A DNA stretch of 64,000 nt from contig JANQQD010000065.1 in assembly GCA_028285185.1 (NCBI GenBank), forward strand, positions 1 to 64,000, read 5' to 3'. Origin of the DNA: Anaerolineae bacterium (GTDB lineage: Bacteria; Pseudomonadota; Alphaproteobacteria; DSM-16000; Inquilinaceae). Both the position numbers and the translations under genes were made by a program. The notes beneath the pieces are model-generated. The model searched no databases. It worked only from the letters and a program-made list of their open reading frames with translations, and had not been told where the DNA came from. The stretch's first letter is position 1, and the number at the start of each line of letters is the position of its first letter. Of this stretch, positions 18,992-27,704 are shown piece after piece.

Positions 18992-19488
18992 CCGCCGCTC
19001 CGGCCGCACGGGCCGCCGCGGCGGCGGCAGAAGAGGCGCTGTCGGCCGATCCCGTACCCGACACGCCTTTCATCCGCGCGCTGGTGCGGCTGATGCGGGC
19101 GCACGACACCTTCGGCGTGTGGGAGAAGCGGCCCGACGCCGCGATCCTCGCCCCGTTCGTCGTCACCCGCGAACAGCGCCGCAAGATCCCCATCCTGGGC
19201 GATCCGGACCCCAAGGTGCGCTGGCGGCTGGACGTGTTCTACAGCGCCGTCGCCATGACCCTACAGCAGGAGACCGGCGTCGAGGCGATGCCGCTGATGC
19301 GCATCTCCACGGAAGGCTTCGGCCCCGCCGTGATCCTGGCCGGGCGCCTGGTGGCGGTCAGCCGGACATTGCGTGACGTCCACCGCTTCGGCTTCGAGAG
19401 CTTCGACGCGCTGGCCGCCGAGGGCGCCGCCCTGGTGGCCGAGGGGGCCGAGATGATCGGCCGATTTCCCGAAGCTGCAAGGGCGTGA
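18988..19488 (+). CDS. NifX-associated protein (DUF269)
   Basis: The 166-residue product starts with GTG overlapping the nifX stop (GTGA). It has the DUF269 features: PFIRALVRLMRAHDTFGVWEK, the RRKIPILGDPDPKVRWRLDVFYSAVA block and ISTEGFGPAVILAGRLVAVSRTLRDVHRFGF. The family is found only next to nifX in nif clusters. Its exact role in cofactor handling is unknown. Confidence 0.93.
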   Translation: MTAAPAARAAAAAAEEALSADPVPDTPFIRALVRLMRAHDTFGVWEKRPDAAILAPFVVTREQRRKIPILGDPDPKVRWRLDVFYSAVAMTLQQETGVEAMPLMRISTEGFGPAVILAGRLVAVSRTLRDVHRFGFESFDALAAEGAALVAEGAEMIGRFPEAARA

Positions 19489-19524
19489 GCCCGTAACCCA
19501 CCGACCCGAAGGAGGGACCCCGCC

Positions 19525-19827
19525 ATGCCAGACGGAATGCATCTGACCCGCGACGGCACCCCGTGGGTGCCGCTCTATCTCGACGCCATTGCCATGGAGA
19601 CCTGCATCGGCTGCGGCCGCTGCTTCAAGGTCTGCGACCGTGGCGTGCTGGCGATGATGGGCGTCGACGAAGACGGTGAGCTGATCGAGCCGGACGACGA
19701 CGACGCCGAGCGCATGGTCATGACCGTCGCCGCCAAGGGTGCGTGCATCGGCTGTAACGCCTGCGCGCGCGTCTGCGGCTCCGGCGCCATGACGCATGTG
19801 ACCGCCGCCGAAGCGATGGCGGCGTAG
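19525..19827 (+). CDS. fdxB: Nif-specific ferredoxin III (FdxB)
   Basis: The 100-residue protein has two C-x2-C-x2-C-x3-C motifs (TCIGCGRCFKVC and ACIGCNACARVC) separated by an acidic insert, the layout of nif-specific ferredoxin III. It is preceded by GAAGGAGG and lies between the DUF269 gene and nifQ. It probably supplies electrons for cofactor assembly. Confidence 0.93.
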   Translation: MPDGMHLTRDGTPWVPLYLDAIAMETCIGCGRCFKVCDRGVLAMMGVDEDGELIEPDDDDAERMVMTVAAKGACIGCNACARVCGSGAMTHVTAAEAMAA

Positions 19828-19831
19828 CGAC

Positions 19832-20413
19832 ATGTCCGCGGAGGCGTCCGCCTATGGCCGGCTGATGGAGGCCGGCGCTGGCGATCCCTTCGACCGCCAC
19901 GTCTTCGCCTGCGCCGTCGCAATAGGACTGACCGAGGCGCCGACGCCGCTGACGGGCGCCCTTGGCTTGGCCATCGAAGACCTGGTCGTGGTCTTCGCCG
20001 CCCATTTCCCGCGAGGCGTGGCGCTGCTGGCCAACGTCCCGCCAGACGCCCCCGCCGACACCGACGCGCCGGAGGAGCCGGACCTGCGCGCCCTCCTGCT
20101 CGACCACCGCAGCGAGGGCGCGCCGGCGGAAACGGCGCTCGCCGCCATCGTCGCCCGCCGTTCCTGCCGCGCCAACCATCTGTGGCAGGACATGGGCCTG
20201 CGCGACCGCTCGGAGCTGAACCGCCTGCTGCACCGCCACTTCCGCCCACTGGCGGCCCAGAACGTCAATGACATGAAGTGGAAGAAGTTCTTCTACCGCA
20301 AACTCTGTGAACAGGACGGCCTGCTGGTTTGCCGCGCCCCTAACTGCGACGTCTGCGTCGACAAGGCGCACTGCTTCGGCCCGGAGACGGGAGACGCGGT
20401 TGCGTGGCGGTGA
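19832..20413 (+). CDS. nifQ: NifQ, molybdenum donor for FeMo-co
   Basis: NifQ carries a Mo-Fe-S cluster and delivers Mo to NifEN/NifH. The 193-residue product ends with the conserved C-x4-C-x2-C-x5-C motif (CRAPNCDVCVDKAHC). Four bases separate it from fdxB, so it is the last gene of the nifH operon. Its last 62 codons occur again at 28606-28791 in a truncated copy on the other side of an 8-kb catabolic cluster. Confidence 0.96.
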   Translation: MSAEASAYGRLMEAGAGDPFDRHVFACAVAIGLTEAPTPLTGALGLAIEDLVVVFAAHFPRGVALLANVPPDAPADTDAPEEPDLRALLLDHRSEGAPAETALAAIVARRSCRANHLWQDMGLRDRSELNRLLHRHFRPLAAQNVNDMKWKKFFYRKLCEQDGLLVCRAPNCDVCVDKAHCFGPETGDAVAWR

Positions 20414-20540
20414 TGCAGCCGGAACCGAGCTGACGCTCAGACGCTATCGACAGGCGTATGGGCGATCACTGCTGGTCGGTCCGCCGAAATCGGATGCCGA
20501 TGCCGTCGAACACGCACCGCGCCTATAGCCGACGTAGTGA

Positions 20541-21320
20541 CTATCGACGCAAGCCATGGACCCATTCGCCGAACGCCGTTGCAACGAGGATCTTGTCGGA
20601 GCCGAGCACGAAGGTGCGCACGCCAAGCGCCGCGTATTCGTCCATGAGATCACTGCACTCGCTGCGGTCCGGCGCGAAGACCGGCATGATCACGTGATGC
20701 CCCGAGGCGACGGCAGCGCCGATCATCTCGCGCACGGCCGTGGTCACGTCGGGGTGGCGCCAATCGCCCGAGAGGCCCATCGACACCGAGAGGTCGAACG
20801 GGCCGAACATCAGCGCGGTCAGGCCGGGCACGGCGCAGATCTGCTCTATATTGCGGCGTCCCGCATCCGTCTCGACCAGGCCGATGGCGCCGACGCGCGC
20901 CTCTTCTTCGGCCACGTAATCGCGCCAGTTGCGGATGAAGTGTCCGCCGGACCGGCAGCACGGGCAGGCGCCCCGCAGCCCGTGCGGACCGAACCGGGTT
21001 GCGGCTACACCGCGTGTTGCTTCCTCAGCCGAGGACAGGTTGGGCACGACGACGTGGCGGATGCCGGCGTCGAGCGCCTTCATGATCTCCACCGGGTCGT
21101 TCCGGGGCACGCGCACAGCGGCGGCAATGTCATTCGCATCGGCCGCGCGGGCCAGGTTCTCCGCCGTCTCGATACCGAAATGGCCGTGCTCGCAGTCGAT
21201 GATGGTGAAGTCGAAGCTGCCGCCGGCGATGATGTCGACCAGCTCCGGCGCTGCGATCTGGGACCAGGTGCCGATCACCCGGTTCGGCGAAGCGAGAAGC
21301 TGCTTCAGGTCCCGCGTCAT
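20541..21320 (-). CDS. HpcH/HpaI-family aldolase
   Basis: The 259-residue product has the class II pyruvate-aldolase pattern: IIDCEHGHFGIETAENL, a metal-binding GLVETDAGRRNIEQI and LMFGPFDLSVSMGL. Family members cleave 2-keto-4-hydroxy acids to pyruvate and an aldehyde, or citryl-CoA-like substrates. The start at 21320 overlaps the RidA stop (ATGA). It is the last gene of the leftward catabolic operon. Confidence 0.9.
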   Translation of the reverse strand: MTRDLKQLLASPNRVIGTWSQIAAPELVDIIAGGSFDFTIIDCEHGHFGIETAENLARAADANDIAAAVRVPRNDPVEIMKALDAGIRHVVVPNLSSAEEATRGVAATRFGPHGLRGACPCCRSGGHFIRNWRDYVAEEEARVGAIGLVETDAGRRNIEQICAVPGLTALMFGPFDLSVSMGLSGDWRHPDVTTAVREMIGAAVASGHHVIMPVFAPDRSECSDLMDEYAALGVRTFVLGSDKILVATAFGEWVHGLRR

Positions 21321-21721
21321 TGGTCGCCGAGCCCCAGGATTGCCGTGCATTTGATCTCGACCAGGATGCCCGGCATCGAGAAGCCCTTGACCGCAAAGCC
21401 CGTCCAGGTCGGGTAGGCATTCGTGAAGTACCGATCCTTTACGGCCATGAACGTCTTCAGATCCGCCATGCTGTCGGCGAACCAGGTCTCCAGCTCCACC
21501 ACGTCGTCGAACCGCGCCCCGGCCGCGGACAGCACCTTGCCCACATTCTCGAAGGCCTGGGCGAACTGGGCTTCGGCACCCTCGACCACGTTAAGGTTCT
21601 CATCGCGGCCGACCTGGCCGGAGATGTAGAGCGTGTCGCCCACAAGGATCCCAGGGGCGTAATGATAGGTGGCATAGATGTTCTCCATCCCTTCCGGGAC
21701 GACGAGCTTTCGCGTGGGCAT
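21317..21721 (-). CDS. RidA/YjgF-family protein
   Basis: The 134-residue product has the RidA layout (GDTLYISGQVGRDENLNVVEGAEAQFAQAFENVGKVL and a C-terminal PGILVEIKCTAILG). RidA enzymes hydrolyse reactive enamine/imine intermediates, and some operon-linked members act in specific degradation pathways. The canonical binding arginine before the C-terminal EI[KE] is replaced here (MPGILVEIK), so substrate use may differ. It lies between the aldolase and the E1 enzyme with almost no spacing. Confidence 0.88.
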   Translation of the reverse strand: MPTRKLVVPEGMENIYATYHYAPGILVGDTLYISGQVGRDENLNVVEGAEAQFAQAFENVGKVLSAAGARFDDVVELETWFADSMADLKTFMAVKDRYFTNAYPTWTGFAVKGFSMPGILVEIKCTAILGLGDQ

Positions 21722-21724
21722 CTC

Positions 21725-23755
21725 TCAGGTCCTGTAGCAGACGGATTTCACGGCCTCGGCGATGCGGCCGGCATCGGGCATGTACTGCCGCTCCAGCCGG
21801 TCGTTGTAGGGAACCGGACATTCCGGCGCGCCGACGCGGGCAACGGGCGCATCCAGCCAGTCGAAGGCGTTTTCCATGATGGCGGACGCAATCTCGCCGC
21901 CGAAACCGCCGAACAGCGGCGCCTCGTGGACGACCACCGCGCGGTTCGTCTTGCGCACGCTGTCGCAGATGGCAGCCACGTCCAGCGGCTTGATCGTGCG
22001 CGGGTCGATCACCTCTACGTCGATCCCGTCGCGCGCGAGCCGTTCGGCCGCCTGAACGGCGCGCTCGACCATGGCGAGGGTCGCGACCACCGTACAGTCG
22101 GTACCCGCCCGCACCACCCGTGCCCGCCCCGGTTCAATGGCATAGGGCGCTTCGGGCACCGGCTGCACCTGGCCGAGATAGAGCAGTTTGTGTTCCAGGA
22201 ACACGACCGGCCCGTCGTGGCGGATCGCGGCCGTCATCAGCCCCTTGGCGTCATAGGCGGTCGACGGCGCATAGATCTGCAGCCCGGGCACATTGGCAAA
22301 AAACATCTCCAGGCTTTGCGTGTGCTGTGCGGCGAGCCGGATGCCGGCACCCTGCGGACCCCGGAAGACCACGGGCACCTTCGCCTTGCCGCCCAGCATG
22401 AAGCGCGCCTTGGCGGCCTGGTTGACGATGGCGTCCATCATCAGCGTCACGAAATCCCAGAGCTGCGCCTCGACCACCACGCGCTTGCCGCGCATTGCCG
22501 CACCCACCCCGCAGGCGGCGATGGCGCCTTCGGAGATCGGCGTGTCGCGCACCCGCGCCGGCCCGAATCGGTCGTAGAGACCGCGGGTCAGTCCGAAGAT
22601 CCCGCCGATCCGGCCGATATCCTCACCGATCAGGATGACGCTCTCGTCCCGCTCCATCTCCTGCGCGAAGGCCTCGGTGATGGCCTGCACATAGGTGATG
22701 CGGCGGTCGCCTTCCGGTGGGGATGGGGAAGGCGGGACGGTGAGCGGCGGCGTCACCAGCGATAGCGCGGTGTCGATCGTCGGCTCGGGCTGGTCCTTGG
22801 CCCAGTCGATGGCGGCCTCGATCTCGGCCTCCGCGTCCGAGAGCATGGCTTCGTAGTCGCGCTCTGAGATCCCGTCGCGGTCGGTCATCTCGGTCTTCAG
22901 CCGCATGATCGGGTCGGCGGTTCTCCAGGTCTCTTCCTCGTCCCCAGTGCGGTAGGCGGGCAGGTTGGCGCGCATCGAGTGGTCGTCCCAGCGGTAGGTC
23001 AGCGCCTCGATCAGCGTCGGCCCTTCGCCGGCACGCGCACGCAAGGCGGCGCGCGCCGTGGAACCGCGGACCTGCGCCAGATCGTTGCCGTCGATCCGGT
23101 CGTTGGGAACGCCGTAGGTCGCGCCCCTGGCGGCGATGGTGCCGCCCGCCGTGACCAGTCCGGTCGGCGTCGACAGGCCGTACTGGTTGTTCTCGCAGAA
23201 GAAGATCAGCGGCAGCCTCCAGATCGCGGCGAGGTTCATCGCCTCGTGGAAGATCCCTTCGTTCGCGGCCCCGTCGCCGAAAAAGATGATCCCGATGCGG
23301 CCCGAGCCGTCCAACTGCTCGGCCAGCCCCGCGCCGCAGCCGAGGCCCATGCCCGCGCCGACGATCCCGTTGGCCCCGAGGATCCCGTTCTCGAAATCGG
23401 CGATATGCATCGACCCGCCGAGGCCCGCGCAATAGCCCGTGGCCCTGCCCATCAGCTCGGCGAACATGGCGCGCAGGTCCGCGCCCTTGGCGATCGTGTG
23501 GCCATGGCCACGATGATGGGTCAAAAGGAAATCTCCCGCCTCCAGCACCGCACAGGCGCCAGCCGCGATCGCCTCCTGCCCGACCGACGAATGGGCCGTG
23601 CCCTTGATGAGGCCCTGCAGGAACAGCTCTTTCGTGCGGGTCTCGAAGCGGCGGATGCGCAGCATCATCTTGAGCGCGGCACGCCGGTCTTCCGGGCCTA
23701 GAAGGTTCGAGGCGAGGCGACGGTCGAGGGCGTTCAGAACGGATGCGTCAGCCAT
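21725..23755 (-). CDS. Fused alpha-beta thiamine-diphosphate dehydrogenase E1 component
   Basis: The 676-residue protein joins E1 alpha and beta in one chain. The alpha part (1 to about 330) has the ThDP motif GDG(160-162)...NN(189-190). The beta part starts near residue 350 (ITYVQAITEAFAQEMERDESVILIGEDIG) and ends with the transketolase C-terminal domain. It resembles acetoin/2-oxoisovalerate dehydrogenase E1, which decarboxylates 2-oxo acids and transfers the acyl group to a lipoyl E2. No E2 or E3 gene is in the window, so a partner is encoded elsewhere or the reaction differs. Confidence 0.9.
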   Translation of the reverse strand: MADASVLNALDRRLASNLLGPEDRRAALKMMLRIRRFETRTKELFLQGLIKGTAHSSVGQEAIAAGACAVLEAGDFLLTHHRGHGHTIAKGADLRAMFAELMGRATGYCAGLGGSMHIADFENGILGANGIVGAGMGLGCGAGLAEQLDGSGRIGIIFFGDGAANEGIFHEAMNLAAIWRLPLIFFCENNQYGLSTPTGLVTAGGTIAARGATYGVPNDRIDGNDLAQVRGSTARAALRARAGEGPTLIEALTYRWDDHSMRANLPAYRTGDEEETWRTADPIMRLKTEMTDRDGISERDYEAMLSDAEAEIEAAIDWAKDQPEPTIDTALSLVTPPLTVPPSPSPPEGDRRITYVQAITEAFAQEMERDESVILIGEDIGRIGGIFGLTRGLYDRFGPARVRDTPISEGAIAACGVGAAMRGKRVVVEAQLWDFVTLMMDAIVNQAAKARFMLGGKAKVPVVFRGPQGAGIRLAAQHTQSLEMFFANVPGLQIYAPSTAYDAKGLMTAAIRHDGPVVFLEHKLLYLGQVQPVPEAPYAIEPGRARVVRAGTDCTVVATLAMVERAVQAAERLARDGIDVEVIDPRTIKPLDVAAICDSVRKTNRAVVVHEAPLFGGFGGEIASAIMENAFDWLDAPVARVGAPECPVPYNDRLERQYMPDAGRIAEAVKSVCYRT

Positions 23756-23761
23756 GCCACG

Positions 23762-25078
23762 TCACCCGTAGACGAGCCGGGGCAGCCAGAGCGACAGGCC
23801 CGGCCAGAGGATGACGATGATCAGTGCCGCAATCTGCAGGCCGATGAACGGCCATTGCGCGGCGAAGATGTCCTGCAACGTCACGCCCTCCGGCGCTGCG
23901 CCTTTGAGGTAGAAGCAGGCGGGCCCGAAGGGCGGGGTCAGATAGGCGATCTGCATGGACAGGTTGAAGACGATGCCGAACCAGATCGGGTCGTAGCCGA
24001 GCGTGTTCAGCACCGGCAGGAAGATCGGCATGGTCAGGAACAGAATGCCGATCCAGTCGATGAAGAAGCCGAGTAGGATGAAGACCGCCACCATGACGGC
24101 AAGGATCACAGCCGGGGTCTCCGATACGCCCGCCAGCATCTCGCCCGCGAAATCGATCCCGCCCATCAGGTTGTAGACGCCGATCAGCGCGTTCGTGCCG
24201 AAGACCAGCCAGAAGACCATGCCGCAGGTCCTGAGCGCCTGGACGAGCACCTCGCGCAGCATCGCAAGCGTGAGAGCGCCGCGGACCCAGGCGGCAAGAC
24301 CGGCCCCGAAGGCCCCGAGTGCGGCACTCTCGGTGATCGACGCAAAGCCCGCATAGATCGAGACCAGCACGCCGCCCGCGACCGCCATCGGCAGGGCCAC
24401 GCCCTTGAACAGCGCCAGCTTTTCGCGCAGCGGCATCGCCGCCTCTTCGGCCCCCAGCGCCGGGCCGAGCGCGGGGTTCATCCGGCAGCGGATCAGGACG
24501 TAGGTCGCGTAGAAGCCCGCCAGCATCAGCCCTGGCATCAGCGTCGCCAGGAACAGATGCGAGATCGAGACTTCGGCCGTGAGTCCGTAGAAGATTAGGA
24601 TGATCGAAGGCGGGATCATGGTGCCGAGCGACCCGCCCGCCGTGATGATCCCGATCGCCATTTTCCGCTCGTAGCCGAGCTTCAGCATCTGCGGCAGTGC
24701 GATGAGGCCGAGCAGAACGATCTCGCCGCCGATGATGCCCGTGGTGGCGCCGAGGATGACGGCCAGGAAGATCGTGACCACGCCGATCCCACCGCGAAGC
24801 CCGCCCGCCCAGACATGAAGCGCGCGGTAGAGATCGCGGGCGACGCCCGATTTCTCCAGGAAGCTCGCCATGATGACGAACATCGGCACCGCGATCAGCG
24901 CGAAGCTGTCGAGGAAATCCACCGTCCGGCTGCCCACGATGAAGAGCGAGTTCAAGCCGAACTGCGACACGGCGAGAACAACCGCGATGGAACCGGACAC
25001 GAAGGCGAGCGGCACGCCGAGCATCAAGAGCCCGGCCATGGCCAGAACGATCAGGACGGTGATCGTGCCGATATCCAC
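23762..25078 (-). CDS. TRAP transporter large permease (DctM type)
   Basis: The 438-residue protein is built of about 12 hydrophobic segments, with the family motifs GVPLAFVSGSIAVVLA, PMFVIMASFLEKSG, GGSLGTMIPPSIILIFYG and the C-terminal PPFGPACFYLKG. It is the ion-driven permease of a tripartite carboxylate transporter. It sits directly after the small permease and binding protein genes. Confidence 0.96.
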   Translation of the reverse strand: MDIGTITVLIVLAMAGLLMLGVPLAFVSGSIAVVLAVSQFGLNSLFIVGSRTVDFLDSFALIAVPMFVIMASFLEKSGVARDLYRALHVWAGGLRGGIGVVTIFLAVILGATTGIIGGEIVLLGLIALPQMLKLGYERKMAIGIITAGGSLGTMIPPSIILIFYGLTAEVSISHLFLATLMPGLMLAGFYATYVLIRCRMNPALGPALGAEEAAMPLREKLALFKGVALPMAVAGGVLVSIYAGFASITESAALGAFGAGLAAWVRGALTLAMLREVLVQALRTCGMVFWLVFGTNALIGVYNLMGGIDFAGEMLAGVSETPAVILAVMVAVFILLGFFIDWIGILFLTMPIFLPVLNTLGYDPIWFGIVFNLSMQIAYLTPPFGPACFYLKGAAPEGVTLQDIFAAQWPFIGLQIAALIIVILWPGLSLWLPRLVYG

Positions 25079-25081
25079 TGC

Positions 25082-25636
25082 TCATCGCACTTTCTGCGGC
25101 AGGGCGCGGCGCAGCAGCACCAAGAGGAACAGGACGGCCCCGACGAACAGAAGGCCCTTGAGGTAGGCGGGCAGCGGCGCATTGAGCGTGCTGCCGGACC
25201 GTTCCGGATCCCACGACCCGTTCAGTGAGAACCGCCAGATTGCGCGCTCGGCCATCCGCCATGACGCATAGGCCAGCCCCGAGAGATAGATCGTTCCCGC
25301 GGCCAGGCTCAGCCAATGGGAGAGCCGCTCAAGGGCGGGATGCTGTTCCACCAGCACGGCGATGCGCATATGCGTGCCCTCGGCCATGCAATAGGCCCCG
25401 CCCAGCACGAAGGCGAATGCGGCGAGCGCGACCGAGGCTTCATGCGCCCAGATCGTCGGCGCATTGAAGCCATAGCGGGCCACGACCTCGTAGACCATCA
25501 GCAGGACGATGGCCGCAAAGCACCAGGCTGCCATCCGCCCGATGCCAAGGGCGATCGTGTCGAGGAACCGCACGGGTCCGGTCTCCAGGATCGAGAAGGG
25601 CGGCGAGGCATGGAAGGTCGGGCCCGCCGCCCGCAT
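25082..25636 (-). CDS. TRAP transporter small permease (DctQ type)
   Basis: The 184-residue product has four predicted membrane segments and the DctQ pattern VVARYGFNAPTIWAHEASVALAAFAFVLGGAYCMAEGTHMRIAVL. The four-TM part starts about residue 25; the true start may be internal. It bridges the binding protein and DctM. Confidence 0.92.
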   Translation of the reverse strand: MRAAGPTFHASPPFSILETGPVRFLDTIALGIGRMAAWCFAAIVLLMVYEVVARYGFNAPTIWAHEASVALAAFAFVLGGAYCMAEGTHMRIAVLVEQHPALERLSHWLSLAAGTIYLSGLAYASWRMAERAIWRFSLNGSWDPERSGSTLNAPLPAYLKGLLFVGAVLFLLVLLRRALPQKVR

Positions 25637-25646
25637 ACGCCCGCCG

Positions 25647-26648
25647 TCAGTTCAGGCCGAGCTGCTCCAGGAAGGTCAAATGGCTGTCGACGATGGCCTG
25701 CGCGTTGTCGCTGCGGCTGCCCCAATCGGCCCAGACATCGCGCGTGATGCCGCGGAAGGTCTCAGCTTCCGCTTCACCGAATTCGATGAAGGTGACGCCG
25801 AGTTCGTTCAGCGCCTGCTGTTCGGCCGCGGCATCCTCTTCCGTCAGCGTCTCGCGCAGGCCGTCGGACATCGCATTGCATGCATCCTCAAAGGCCATCT
25901 GGGCCTCCGCCGACAGGGCGTTCCACTTGTCCATCGAGACGCTCATCTCGGTCACGGCCATGGAATGGCGCGCGAGAATCGAGTACTCCGCCTGATTGTG
26001 CATGCCCAGGGCGACGTTCAGCGCCACATTGGCCAGGTCCGTGGCATCGAGAACGCCGGTCTCCATCGCCGTGACGCTCTCTCCCACACCCATGGTGACC
26101 AGCGAGGCGCCGGCGCGGCTCAACAGATCCGAGGCAAGCCCACCGGGCGCACGCATGCGCAGGCCTTCGAAATCCGAGACGGTTGCGATCGGCACGGTCG
26201 AGGGGATCTGTTCGGGCGGCCAGTAGACCGGGCAGATGAGGTGAAGATCGTATTGCGCGTAGAGCGCACGGGCGAGCTCCAGCCCGCCGCCTTCGGTGAA
26301 CCAGCGATCGCGCGTGGCGCTGTCCGGATAGGCGGCCAGCGTGTCGCCCAGCACGCCGAGTGCGGGGTCGGACCCGGCGAAATAGGACGGCGCGGTGTAC
26401 TGCCCGTCGAGCAGGCCATTGCTGATGGCCTCGATCGTTTCCGAGGCGCCGACGACGGCGCCGCCCGGCAGAACGGTGATCTCGATCTCTCCATTCGTCG
26501 CCTCGGCAAGGTCCGCGGCCATCGCCTCGAAGGCGAGCGTCGTGGACGCCGTCGCACCGAGGAAGGTCTGCATCCGGAATTCTTCGGCTCCGGCCGTGGC
26601 GGCCAGAAGGCTCAGCGTGGTGCCCAGAAGAGCGGTTCTCAGTGTCAT
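25647..26648 (-). CDS. TRAP transporter substrate-binding protein (DctP type)
   Basis: The 333-residue periplasmic protein has a signal peptide (ALLGTTLSLLAATAGA) and the DctP order FRMQTFLGATAS, FEGLRMRAPGGLASDLLSRAGAS, then ATDLANVALNVALGMHNQAEYS. The arginine in GLRMRAPGG normally clamps a carboxylate. The M-x-APGG and W-x-PEQIPS variants place it with the keto-/hydroxy-acid subgroup. The ligand is unknown; the linked genes suggest a 2- or 3-oxo acid. Confidence 0.94.
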   Translation of the reverse strand: MTLRTALLGTTLSLLAATAGAEEFRMQTFLGATASTTLAFEAMAADLAEATNGEIEITVLPGGAVVGASETIEAISNGLLDGQYTAPSYFAGSDPALGVLGDTLAAYPDSATRDRWFTEGGGLELARALYAQYDLHLICPVYWPPEQIPSTVPIATVSDFEGLRMRAPGGLASDLLSRAGASLVTMGVGESVTAMETGVLDATDLANVALNVALGMHNQAEYSILARHSMAVTEMSVSMDKWNALSAEAQMAFEDACNAMSDGLRETLTEEDAAAEQQALNELGVTFIEFGEAEAETFRGITRDVWADWGSRSDNAQAIVDSHLTFLEQLGLN

Positions 26649-26684
26649 CTCTACCTCCCTTAAGGTTTTGGGGCTGCCCGCGGT

Positions 26685-27584
26685 TCAGGCCGCAAGTCGG
26701 ATCTTCGGCATGTTCAGGATCTGGCGGGTCTCGGCGACCGTGGCAGGCTCGCGGCCCGAGGCGCGTGCCTGTGCCACGACCTTGGCAATGACCTCGGCAT
26801 TGCGCAGGTTCCGCCCGTCGGCCGTGTAGGCATAATCGCCAAGCCCGATCGACACGTGGCCGCCCTGCCGGATGATCTTCTCGGTCAGCTGGAAGAGATC
26901 GCCCTTGTAGTTCACGGCGGTCCAGACGGTGCGGAACTCCTTCGGCAGGAAGGCCGTATGGGCGTCGAGCCCCGCCTCGCTGCCCGGATGGCCGGCAAAG
27001 ATGATCTCGTCGGTCATGCAAAAGCAGACATAGGCGGGCTCGGCCAGCACGCCCATCTTCAGGAACTGCTCGATCTGGCGGGTGAAGCTGACGTTCCAGC
27101 TGACGAGATAGGGCGCAAGACCGTAATGGCGGATGCGCTCGGCGAAGTACATCAGCGTGCCGGTCGAGTTCTTGTAGATCAGCTCCGTCGTGTCGTACCG
27201 GCCCTCTTGCGTGTTCCACCAGTCGACGTTCACGCTGCCGCAGTCCATCGGCGCGAAATCGGGCGCGGTGTCGGCCGATTTCATCATCTCCTCAACGGCG
27301 GCGAAGCGGCCTTTCGCGTCGGCGTCGTTGGCGACATAGCCCAGTGTCGGATGGATCAGGATGTCGGACCGTGCGCGGATCCCGGCATTGGTTTCCAGAT
27401 AGAACGCCGGATCGTGGTCGGGCGCGCCGTCGGCCGTGCGGCCATGGAAATGCACGATGGCCGCGCCTTCGTCATGGCAGGCCGTGGCATCGGCGATGAT
27501 TTCCCGCGGCAGGAACGGCACATGCGGGTTGCCCCTGCGCGTCGCCAGCTCGTTCACACGCGCTTCGATGATGATCTTGTCCAT
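26685..27584 (-). CDS. BKACE (DUF849) beta-keto acid cleavage enzyme
   Basis: The 299-residue TIM-barrel product has the zinc-binding HFH at 45-47 (AAIVHFHGR), NSTGTLMYFAERIRHYGL and GGHVSIGLGDY. BKACE enzymes transfer the acetyl end of a beta-keto acid to CoA-bound acyl, releasing acetoacetate and an acyl-CoA; the substrate depends on the side chain. Start 27584 has GGGAGG upstream. It is the first gene of the leftward operon and diverges from the LuxR regulator. Confidence 0.93.
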   Translation of the reverse strand: MDKIIIEARVNELATRRGNPHVPFLPREIIADATACHDEGAAIVHFHGRTADGAPDHDPAFYLETNAGIRARSDILIHPTLGYVANDADAKGRFAAVEEMMKSADTAPDFAPMDCGSVNVDWWNTQEGRYDTTELIYKNSTGTLMYFAERIRHYGLAPYLVSWNVSFTRQIEQFLKMGVLAEPAYVCFCMTDEIIFAGHPGSEAGLDAHTAFLPKEFRTVWTAVNYKGDLFQLTEKIIRQGGHVSIGLGDYAYTADGRNLRNAEVIAKVVAQARASGREPATVAETRQILNMPKIRLAA

Positions 27585-27654
27585 CGAGCGGCCTCCCGTT
27601 CGATCCTTGTTTTCTCCAAACGATGACGGAACCTGCGGCAGAAATCTAGACATA

Positions 27655-27704
27655 AGTTATATTTCTGTTGCGGGTTTCCGACGAATATATGACTTTAGTT
27701 ATAT
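27655..27704. promoter_or_regulatory. Divergent control region with two AGTTATAT direct repeats
   Basis: AGTTATAT occurs at 27655-27662 and again at 27697-27704, exactly 42 bp apart (four helical turns), in an AT-rich island between the divergent BKACE and LuxR genes. This looks like a paired operator for the regulator; the second copy overlaps the luxR start. Confidence 0.45.
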
